A DNA stretch of 12,921 nucleotides, taken from positions 1 through 12,921 of the forward strand of contig DAOVRE010000013.1 of the NCBI GenBank assembly GCA_030628305.1, in the 5' to 3' direction. Positions 7,255-12,921 of the stretch are shown in pieces. A program made the position numbers and the translations under genes. How positions within the stretch are numbered: the first letter of the stretch is position 1; each line of letters begins with the position of its first letter. The notes beneath the pieces are model-generated. The model searched no databases. It was not told where the DNA came from and saw nothing but the letters and a program-made list of their open reading frames with translations. Origin of the DNA: Candidatus Heimdallarchaeota archaeon. GTDB lineage: Archaea > Asgardarchaeota > Heimdallarchaeia > Heimdallarchaeales > Heimdallarchaeaceae.

Positions 7255-9468
7255 ATGGTTGCCAATCTAGAAGATAATCAAATTAAGAAACGTAAAGCAA
7301 ACGAGGAAGAAGAGTTTACGCCTCTTAGCGTGATATTAGCTAGGGATCTTATTTTCATGGATTGGACTGTTCAATTTGGAGGACAGATATTAGGATTGAT
7401 AGTTGGTGTGCTCTTAGGTTTTCTATTTGGCGCAAATATGGGTGCTTTGTTTGGTTTTGGTGACTCAGATACCATCGATTTTTCAGCTTACCTTGCAATA
7501 CAGATAGGAACAATACTTGCGGTTCTAGTTTTAAGTGTTTTTTATATACAGAAGATGGGCATTAAAATTAATTCACCAAAGAAAATAGCAAGAAATAAAC
7601 TTAATATAACAAAAATAGCTTTCTTTGGTCTTTCTTTCATTTTTGCCCTAGCTTTACTATACAATTCAGTCCTCGTTCCTGCAGTCCACAAAGTTGCAGG
7701 AATATTGGTCGAACCTGGAGTTCCAGAACCTGGCGAAGAACCAACACAGGGAGTTTATGTTGATTTTAAAACCACTAATCAATATATCTTTCTTCTAGTA
7801 ACAATAATGTTGGCAGTTGCAGTTTTTGCTTTACTTTTTGCTGGCATCATGTATGCTATCAACGTCAAAGTTAATACAAAAATAGGTGTCGCAATCGGCT
7901 CATCAACAATTTTGTTAACCTTCTATCTACTTTCTCAAGGTTCGATTCAGTCTTACATATTAGAAGCATTTTCTACGAAATCATATTCTTTACTTCTAGT
8001 TTTTCTTACTGATTTCTTCTATTATTTGCTAGTCGCATTTATCACAATATTGGCTTATCACTTAAGTAGAAGGATCGAACTTTCAGTTCTTCTGCTCTTT
8101 ATCGGGTTTACATTTGGGTATGGAGCTCCTTCAAACGTAGTTCTTCAAATAATTGCACTTAAATGGGGATTTCCAAACTTCTCTGACGGAATTACAACTA
8201 CCGCTGATATTTTAGCAAGGACTGTAGAAGGAATCGAATATGCCGGAGTGTTTGGTATAGCACTCTACCCGTTTATTTTCTATCGGGATACGATCAAATT
8301 TTTTAAACAATTTTGGATAACTTTGAAGAAACAAGGACTTTCACTGTTAGTTTTTACAATAGCAATTTTTGCGATTGAGTTAATTATCCAGGCATTGTTT
8401 GGTTCTCTTGGAATTTTCTTTTCTCTGATAATTTTCATAGTATTGGTGTTTTTGGTTAACATGTTAATCTCTGCTAGATATGGAAAGCAAAGCTATACAG
8501 GTTTAATGAAACAAATGACATTGAAAACTCTTCAAATGAGTGATCCAATCTTGCCAAATCTAAAACACCAATCGAAGTTTTTAGAGCGTAAAGCAAGAAA
8601 ACGAGAGTGGAGTACATTGATAATGGGAACCACAATACCCGTTGCTATATATTTTCTAGTAATGTATTTAACAACTGCAATTACAAGTACAACCCCAATT
8701 GGCACCACGATATTTTTATTCACAGCTGTTCCGATTTCTATTGCTGTAATGTCTTTTGCTACTGTATTTTATTTCTCTAGAGATCCTCTAATCAAAGGAT
8801 ATTTTAGTTACCCGATTAAAATTCTATTACTTCTAGGGAGCATTTCGTATTTCTTCTATGCAAATTATGGTTTAGTCTATAATGCTTTAGGGATATATCC
8901 GTTAATTGCTATTGCATATATTCCTTTTATTGCACTGCCCATAGTAAGAAAAGCGAAAGTTGGAACATTGCTTCTTGCGATTGCTGGTGAAAATAAGCAG
9001 AAAGCTTTGAAGAAATTGTCACTTAGAAAAGATGTTAATTTTGACATTCTAGCAGAGACCTATTATAAATCACCAACTATTTTCAAAAACTGGTTAGCTT
9101 TGCTCTTAACAAAAAATGGTGAAAGAGAAACCACATTAAAGAATCTCGAAACTTCTTTAACAAGCAGTTTCCCTTTGGAGCGAGCTAATGCATCTTTGTG
9201 TCTCCTTTACTTGAATGAAAAAAGCATTCTAGAAAGGATTATAATTCTCCTAGAAAATGATGCTGATCCAAGAGTAAGAAACGCAATAGCATATGGTTTA
9301 AGGTATACTGAAGATATCCACGAAGAATTATACAAAAGAGTTATTGATTCACAACACTATGAAGACGATTCTCAAGTACTGCAAACATTGAAAGAGACAG
9401 TTTTCATACTAGATCAAGCCTTTTCCTCAAAATTAGAAGAGGAGGAAATAGGAATGGAAGAGATTTAG
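7255..9468 (+). CDS. Polytopic membrane protein with C-terminal HEAT-like repeats
   Basis: This 737-residue product belongs to no family I recognise. ATG 7255 lies 5 bases after the previous stop, with GAGGT at 7241-7245 as ribosome binding site. An acidic and basic cytoplasmic N-terminus (1-35) precedes about 14 hydrophobic spans between residues 41 and 563. A longer loop near 145-172 (Pro/Glu-rich) is probably outside, and a basic loop at 406-452 is probably inside. Residues 565-725 form a soluble helical domain. Its last part has the HEAT or PBS-lyase repeat pattern: SFPLERANASLCLLYL (638-653) and NDADPRVRNAIAYGLRY (668-684). HEAT repeats usually bind proteins, so the tail may dock the cytoplasmic DUF58 protein or a missing ATPase; this is inference. 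It is the last gene of the cluster; the next gene has its own promoter. Confidence 0.87.
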   Translation: MVANLEDNQIKKRKANEEEEFTPLSVILARDLIFMDWTVQFGGQILGLIVGVLLGFLFGANMGALFGFGDSDTIDFSAYLAIQIGTILAVLVLSVFYIQKMGIKINSPKKIARNKLNITKIAFFGLSFIFALALLYNSVLVPAVHKVAGILVEPGVPEPGEEPTQGVYVDFKTTNQYIFLLVTIMLAVAVFALLFAGIMYAINVKVNTKIGVAIGSSTILLTFYLLSQGSIQSYILEAFSTKSYSLLLVFLTDFFYYLLVAFITILAYHLSRRIELSVLLLFIGFTFGYGAPSNVVLQIIALKWGFPNFSDGITTTADILARTVEGIEYAGVFGIALYPFIFYRDTIKFFKQFWITLKKQGLSLLVFTIAIFAIELIIQALFGSLGIFFSLIIFIVLVFLVNMLISARYGKQSYTGLMKQMTLKTLQMSDPILPNLKHQSKFLERKARKREWSTLIMGTTIPVAIYFLVMYLTTAITSTTPIGTTIFLFTAVPISIAVMSFATVFYFSRDPLIKGYFSYPIKILLLLGSISYFFYANYGLVYNALGIYPLIAIAYIPFIALPIVRKAKVGTLLLAIAGENKQKALKKLSLRKDVNFDILAETYYKSPTIFKNWLALLLTKNGERETTLKNLETSLTSSFPLERANASLCLLYLNEKSILERIIILLENDADPRVRNAIAYGLRYTEDIHEELYKRVIDSQHYEDDSQVLQTLKETVFILDQAFSSKLEEEEIGMEEI

Positions 9469-9512
9469 TAGTGATATTCATTGATATAGAATCTATAAGT
9501 TACTAATTCGAT

Positions 9513-9526
9513 ATTTCCTTTGTTTC
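9513..9526 (+). terminator. Possible T-rich terminator of the six-gene cluster
   Basis: The 96 bases between the end of the cluster and the DegV start contain a T-rich run around TTTCCTTTGTTTC. Archaeal transcription often stops at T-rich tracts without a hairpin. The run is short and interrupted, so support is weak. Confidence 0.25.
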
Positions 9527-9544
9527 AGAGAAGTTCTTATAAAT
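9527..9544 (+). promoter_or_regulatory. Archaeal promoter (BRE and TATA box) for the DegV gene
   Basis: A purine-rich AGAGAAG (9527-9533), suitable as a BRE, is followed by TTATAAAT (9537-9544). The TATA centre lies about 25 bases before ATG 9565, the usual archaeal TATA-to-start distance. Transcription would then begin at or next to the start codon, giving a leaderless mRNA. No Shine-Dalgarno sequence precedes the ATG, which agrees. Confidence 0.65.
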
Positions 9545-9564
9545 CAGTGGGCTTTGTACTTTTC

Positions 9565-10431
9565 ATGGAAATTAGATTTATAACTGATAGTGGTTCCGAT
9601 ATTGATTTTGACTATGCCGATAAACTAGGAGTAAAGATTGTTCCACTAAGCGTAACATTCAGCGATGCTGCTGATGTTGAGCATTTTGAAGATAAGAATT
9701 TTGATTTAGAATCATATTACAAAAAATATAAAACAGATGACGATTTCTCTGCAAAAACTGCACAACCTAATCCAGGAGCGTTCTTTAAAGCATATCAGGA
9801 ACTAGCTGATGAGGGAGCAAAGGAAATCATTGTTGTTACGTTGAGCTCAGGTTTAAGTGCAACAATTAACAGTGCTCGCTTAGGTGCTAATATGCTCAAA
9901 AAGAAAGATGATTCAATAAAAGTTCATCTTGTTGACGCACTTAATGCTTCTTACTCTGAGGTTTTTCTATTAGAGAAGGGGATCAAATTAAGAGACGAAG
10001 GAAAGTCTGGAGAGGATATTGCTAATCTATTGAGAGCCCATACAAAGAACATTAAAACATTCATACTCTTGCCATCCTTGAAATATTTGCGCAAAGGTGG
10101 AAGAATTTCTGTTACCAAATATATTCTTGGTACATTACTGAAAAAAAGACCAATAACTATTGTTAATAGTGAAGGTAAAAATGAAGTAGCTGCCACAGTA
10201 AAGGAGACAGATGAGGGGATTCAGAAGATTATTGAACTTACAACAGAAGATTTCAGCAGGTTCCCAAAACAAGTTTGTATTATTCATGGCAGTAATCTTG
10301 AGAGAGCTGGGCTTATGGAAAAGGCAATTAAAAAACATATTAAAGATGCAAAAATAATTGTAAAATGTACAGGAGTTACTATTTCTGCACATACTGGACC
10401 AGATGTTGTTGCATTAGTTTCGGAATTCTAA
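9565..10431 (+). CDS. DegV family protein (fatty-acid-binding fold)
   Basis: The frame stays open upstream to an ATG at 9520. ATG 9565 is chosen because the product then begins MEIRFITDSGSDI, the standard DegV N-terminus, and because the promoter fits. The 288-residue length is normal for the family. Family motifs appear in order: ITDSGSD (6-12), TAQPNPGAF (65-73), TLSSGLSATINSA (92-104), VDALNAS (123-129), LKYLRKGGRIS (172-182) and ISAHTGPD (273-280). In bacteria, DegV proteins such as FakB hold a fatty acid in a buried pocket and present it to the FakA kinase for phosphorylation. In an archaeon with isoprenoid lipids the ligand and partner are unclear. No FakA-like gene is in the window. 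The gene is monocistronic and converges on acdB. Confidence 0.93.
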   Translation: MEIRFITDSGSDIDFDYADKLGVKIVPLSVTFSDAADVEHFEDKNFDLESYYKKYKTDDDFSAKTAQPNPGAFFKAYQELADEGAKEIIVVTLSSGLSATINSARLGANMLKKKDDSIKVHLVDALNASYSEVFLLEKGIKLRDEGKSGEDIANLLRAHTKNIKTFILLPSLKYLRKGGRISVTKYILGTLLKKRPITIVNSEGKNEVAATVKETDEGIQKIIELTTEDFSRFPKQVCIIHGSNLERAGLMEKAIKKHIKDAKIIVKCTGVTISAHTGPDVVALVSEF

Positions 10432-10452
10432 AACTATTTTAGAATTATCCGA
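10420..10452. terminator. Inverted repeat between convergent genes, likely bidirectional terminator
   Basis: AATTCTAAAA (10424-10433) and TTTTAGAATT (10437-10446) are perfect 10-base arms around a 3-base loop. Outer arms TCGG (10420-10423) and CCGA (10449-10452) extend the stem past a two-base bulge. The DegV stop (10429-10431) lies in the left arm, and the loop itself is the acdB stop codon (minus strand, 10436-10434). The position suits termination from both directions. Factor-independent hairpin terminators are not the standard archaeal type, so the role is inferred. Confidence 0.6.
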
Positions 10453-11117
10453 GCATCTACAGGAAAGATTCCATCTTCATTAGCTATAATCGGATTGATA
10501 TCCATTTCAGTTATATATTCTCTATTTTCCCAAGCTAATTGAGAAATCTTGACTAGTATATCAGCTAGTTGATCCTTGTTAACCTTTGGTTGTCCTCTAA
10601 ATCCTTCAAGTAGAATTTTTGCTTTTATTTCCCCGATTGCCCCAAGAGCTTGTTTTTTCGTAACAGGGCACATTCTAAAAACAACATCTTTTATTGCTTC
10701 TACAAGTACACCTCCCACACCAAAGAGGATTACAGGACCAAATGTTGAATCAGTACTTGTACCAATAATTAATTCAAGTCCTTTCTTTACCATTTTTTCA
10801 ACAAGAACACCAGCGATTTCTATATTTTCAAACCGTCTCATAAAATCATTATAAGTTTCCTTAACTTCTTGTTCATTTGATAAATCTATTACAACGGCAC
10901 CAGAATCGGTTTTGTGCATAACATCTTTTGACATAAGTTTTAGTACAACTGGAAAACCAAATTTTTTTGCAGATTCAATAGCCTCTACTTCACTTAAAAC
11001 TAGTTTTGATGGAGGGATAAGTATATTCATATTTTGTAAAACTTGTTTAGCTTCATGTTCTAATAACCAGCTTCTGTTTTCTTGTTTTGTTTTTTCAAAT
11101 AACTCTCTATTATTCAT
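10434..11117 (-). CDS. acdB: ADP-forming acetyl-CoA synthetase, beta subunit
   Basis: This is the small ATP-grasp subunit of acetate-CoA ligase (ADP-forming). The enzyme converts acyl-CoA, ADP and phosphate into free acid, CoA and ATP in archaeal fermentation. At 227 residues it matches the length of separate archaeal beta subunits. Visible family features are a KLMSKDVMHKTDSGAV block (60-75) containing the conserved His (69), the ATP-grasp strand FGPVILFGVGGVLVE (126-140), GFRGQP (172-177) and the closing EMDINPI (204-210). The ATG is 2 bases after the alpha stop, and GGAGG (11129-11125) inside the end of alpha lies 7 bases upstream, so both subunits are translated from one message. SGAV replaces the more usual GGV-type sequence after HKTD, a mild variation. 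Substrate range (acetate, branched-chain or aryl acids) cannot be read from the sequence. Confidence 0.93.
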   Translation of the reverse strand: MNNRELFEKTKQENRSWLLEHEAKQVLQNMNILIPPSKLVLSEVEAIESAKKFGFPVVLKLMSKDVMHKTDSGAVVIDLSNEQEVKETYNDFMRRFENIEIAGVLVEKMVKKGLELIIGTSTDSTFGPVILFGVGGVLVEAIKDVVFRMCPVTKKQALGAIGEIKAKILLEGFRGQPKVNKDQLADILVKISQLAWENREYITEMDINPIIANEDGIFPVDARIILK

Positions 11118-11119
11118 TT

Positions 11120-12550
11120 TTAATCCTCCACATGTATTGATTTTGGATCTACTCCATGTTTTCTGAGATATTTTGTATAGTCAGTTAGCATCCCTAGTGC
11201 TCTAACTGCTCGTCCAGGACTTGGAAAGACAGGTATATCTTCAGCAAGCAATTTATTTGTAGCTTTAGTACCTTCTTCTCCTCCTATCAAGGCAGTTAAA
11301 AAGGGTTTTTTCTTCCTCTGCGCAAACTCACTTGTATATTTTACATAATCATTAATATCTAAATCAGGGATACAAGGAATGTTTAGATTTACTATGGCAT
11401 CTACATTTGGATCATTGTAAACTGCTTCAAATGCATCCCGATAATCTTCAGCAGTTGCACTTCCAGTGAGATCAATTGGGTTACTTGTAGAATAGAAAAT
11501 TGGAAAAATCTCATCAAGTTTTTTCTGAACATCAGGTGAGAACTCTGCTAATTTCAGATTACAATCTGAAACCATATCGGATGCCATAACACCGGCACCA
11601 CCACCATCTGTGACGATTGCAACTCTATCACCTAGTGGAAGTGGTTGGGTACCAAAAGCCAAAACACAATCTGCTAATTCATCCCAAGTAATTACACGAA
11701 GGATTCCAGCTTCATCCAAAAGATCATCAACTATTGCATCGTTTGATGATAAAGCAGCAGTATGAGAAGCTCCTGCTTTTGCTCCAGTTTCAGTTCGATT
11801 AGCTTTTATTCCCATAATTGGTTTTTTCAAAGAAATTTCTCTTGCTATTTCCATGAATTTCCTACCATTCTTGAAGTCTTCCAAATAAATGATAATCATT
11901 TTTGTGTCAGGATCGTTCCCAATATATTCTAGAGAATCTGTTTCGTTGATATCACTTGCATTTCCATATGATATGAACTTGGAAACCCATTGACCAGACC
12001 CCAAACCTGAGAGTTGATCAATGAAAGCTGCACCAAATGCACCACTTTGTGTAAATATAGAAACAGGTCCACTTTTTGGACGTTTTAATTTTGATTCAGG
12101 CAAGAACATTGTATCAATTCCAAGAGCAGGAGAATAAATACCAAGACAATTAGGACCAATCACATTAAGATTATATTTTTTCATTATCTCATACATCTGA
12201 TTCTGTAAAACAATTCCTTCTTCTCCAATTTCACTAAAGCCACCAGTTGTAACAATAATATTTTTTATGCCTTTTTCTCCACATTGCTCTAATGTTTGTG
12301 GAGCATATTTTGCAGGAACTATTATGCAAGCAGCATCAATCTCCTCCTCAATATCCAAAATAGATGGATATAACTTGTTTCCATATAACTCTCCTCCCCG
12401 AGGATTAACCAGATATGTTTTTCCTGGGAAAGAATTAATGAAGTTATATGCTACTACATTTCCCGGTTTATTGGGAGTGGTAGATGCTCCTAACACACAA
12501 AATGACTTTACATTGAAAAATTTCTCAAGCTTTGCGGTCATTATTATCAT
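11120..12550 (-). CDS. acdA: ADP-forming acetyl-CoA synthetase, alpha subunit
   Basis: This 476-residue protein is the CoA-binding and catalytic subunit partnered with the beta subunit encoded just downstream. It has a Rossmann-type CoA-binding domain (about 8-150) with the loop GASTTPNKPGN (21-31) and the signature VIGPNCLGI (130-138). Succinyl-CoA-ligase-like domains follow, with TQSGAFG (167-173), YLEDF (222-226) and GASHTAAL (260-267). His 263 in that last motif matches the His that carries phosphate in the catalytic cycle. VTDGGGAGVMASD (313-325) and NPIDLTG complete the third domain. Length agrees with separate archaeal alpha subunits. Start 12550 fits a leaderless transcript from the upstream TATA-like element; ATG 12541 is a close alternative and gives the more usual N-terminus. 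The enzyme probably supplies ATP by substrate-level phosphorylation from acetyl-CoA or other acyl-CoA. Confidence 0.95.
   Translation of the reverse strand: MIIMTAKLEKFFNVKSFCVLGASTTPNKPGNVVAYNFINSFPGKTYLVNPRGGELYGNKLYPSILDIEEEIDAACIIVPAKYAPQTLEQCGEKGIKNIIVTTGGFSEIGEEGIVLQNQMYEIMKKYNLNVIGPNCLGIYSPALGIDTMFLPESKLKRPKSGPVSIFTQSGAFGAAFIDQLSGLGSGQWVSKFISYGNASDINETDSLEYIGNDPDTKMIIIYLEDFKNGRKFMEIAREISLKKPIMGIKANRTETGAKAGASHTAALSSNDAIVDDLLDEAGILRVITWDELADCVLAFGTQPLPLGDRVAIVTDGGGAGVMASDMVSDCNLKLAEFSPDVQKKLDEIFPIFYSTSNPIDLTGSATAEDYRDAFEAVYNDPNVDAIVNLNIPCIPDLDINDYVKYTSEFAQRKKKPFLTALIGGEEGTKATNKLLAEDIPVFPSPGRAVRALGMLTDYTKYLRKHGVDPKSIHVED
11125..11129 (-). promoter_or_regulatory. Shine-Dalgarno site for acdB
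   Basis: GGAGG on the minus strand lies 7 bases before ATG 11117. It sits within the last codons of acdA, giving the beta subunit its own ribosome entry on the shared message. Confidence 0.75.
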
Positions 12551-12569
12551 TGGTCATAGTATGGAAAGT

Positions 12570-12584
12570 AATAAAAATATTTGC
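12570..12584 (-). promoter_or_regulatory. TATA-like promoter element for acdAB
   Basis: On the minus strand GCAAATATTTTTATT is centred about 26 bases before ATG 12550. No Shine-Dalgarno site precedes that ATG, so a leaderless start at or near 12550 is plausible. AT-rich surroundings make the assignment uncertain, and no clear BRE is seen. Confidence 0.4.
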
Positions 12585-12633
12585 AATAATGCTCAAAAAT
12601 AATATCAAAATCAGCTTTCTTGTTTCCAAACAA

Positions 12634-12648
12634 TTAAATAATTATATG
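12634..12648 (+). promoter_or_regulatory. TATA-like promoter element for the right-edge gene
   Basis: TTAAATAATTATATG precedes ATG 12663; TTAAATAA is centred about 25 bases upstream. As in the other two promoters there is no Shine-Dalgarno site, suggesting a leaderless message. This element and the acdAB element divide a 112-base divergent intergenic region. Confidence 0.4.
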
Positions 12649-12662
12649 TTCAATACAGAACC

Positions 12663-12921
12663 ATGGCTCGAAATAGATTTCTATTTGATTTAATCGGGAT
12701 AATTGCATACTTTGGCTGCACAATACCAATGTTTCTATTTTCTAATACTGAAAATGCAGGCGCTTTCTTCGGTTGGGGAGGAGGAGTATTAGGAGGAGCG
12801 CTACTATTAGGATTTTTTGCGTTTAAAAACGATGGTATAAAAATTACAGCAATCATATCAGGTTTAGTTGCTCTAGGCGGTATTATTGTAGGAGTTTTGA
12901 TGATTGTTGGTGCAGCTACTA
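12663..12921 (+). CDS. Small multi-span membrane protein, 3' partial
   Basis: From ATG 12663 the frame stays open to the window end, giving 86 residues that begin MARNRFLFDLIGIIAYFG. Three hydrophobic spans are visible at about 7-27, 33-54 and 61-83, separated by short polar turns (SNTEN; KNDGIK). Gly-rich stretches such as GWGGGVLGGALLLG are typical of packed membrane helices. The start directly follows a TATA-like element and Met-Ala-Arg-Asn-Arg puts positive charge on the inner side. An antisense open frame over the same bases is its shadow. I do not recognise the family, and the missing C-terminus prevents further assignment. Confidence 0.6.
   Translation, partial: MARNRFLFDLIGIIAYFGCTIPMFLFSNTENAGAFFGWGGGVLGGALLLGFFAFKNDGIKITAIISGLVALGGIIVGVLMIVGAAT

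Noticed and set aside
9485..9497. TATAGA-A-TCTATA near-palindrome between the cluster and the DegV gene, as operator or terminator
   Set aside because: Arms are only 6 bases in AT-rich DNA with a 1-base centre, so chance occurrence is likely and a hairpin could not form.
9520..9522. ATG at 9520 as the DegV start
   Set aside because: It would add 15 non-family residues and place the TATA box inside the coding region; ATG 9565 gives the standard DegV N-terminus.
10576..11166. Two plus-strand open frames opposite acdB
   Set aside because: Both are shadows of the clearly identified acetyl-CoA synthetase genes.
9565..12550. Functional pairing of DegV (acyl binding) with the acyl-CoA enzyme AcdAB
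   Set aside because: The genes converge and have separate promoters, so they are not co-transcribed; adjacency alone is not enough.
12650..12856. Minus-strand open frame at the right edge
   Set aside because: Pro-rich complement of Gly-rich codons in the plus-strand membrane protein, which has a better start and a promoter-like element.

Overview
This AT-rich window most likely comes from an archaeon. Three lines of evidence support this. ADP-forming acetyl-CoA synthetase is encoded as separate alpha and beta genes, the usual archaeal form. Three genes have a TATA-like element centred about 25 bases before the start codon with almost no leader, which suggests leaderless transcripts. The surface proteins are short-signal, Asn-X-Ser/Thr-rich and anchored by a C-terminal membrane segment. 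An Asgard or Thermoplasmatota-like lineage would fit, but I cannot fix the phylum from sequence alone.

Bases 1-9468 (+ strand) hold one tightly packed cluster of six genes, the first cut by the left edge. Junctions are 4-base overlaps, a 1-base overlap, or gaps of 4-5 bases. In order: (1) a membrane protein with two tandem copies of an extracellular domain plus membrane anchor and a helical cytoplasmic tail; (2) a small secreted or anchored protein with a very basic tail; (3) a protein with about 8 membrane spans and a helical cytoplasmic tail resembling that of gene 1; (4) a cytoplasmic DUF58 protein with a von Willebrand A fold and an intact MIDAS motif; (5) a large surface protein with about four beta repeats, a CARDB-like domain and a C-terminal anchor; (6) a protein with about 14 membrane spans and a C-terminal HEAT-like domain. 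DUF58 proteins usually work with MoxR AAA+ ATPases. No MoxR gene is in the window, and the cluster continues off the left edge, so one may lie upstream. The simplest reading is an envelope-spanning complex of unknown function built around the DUF58 protein. Apart from the DUF58 protein I do not recognise these genes as named families.

Bases 9469-10431 hold a separately promoted DegV-family (fatty-acid-binding fold) gene. It converges on the acdAB operon (minus strand, 12550 to 10434), which encodes ADP-forming acetyl-CoA synthetase, the ATP-yielding step of archaeal acetate production. The two convergent stop codons lie 2 bases apart inside one perfect inverted repeat, a likely shared bidirectional terminator.

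Bases 12551-12662 are a divergent promoter region. From 12663 a small multi-span membrane protein runs off the right edge. I saw no RNA genes, CRISPR arrays, insertion sequences or origins. No gene-free stretch exceeds about 110 bases.
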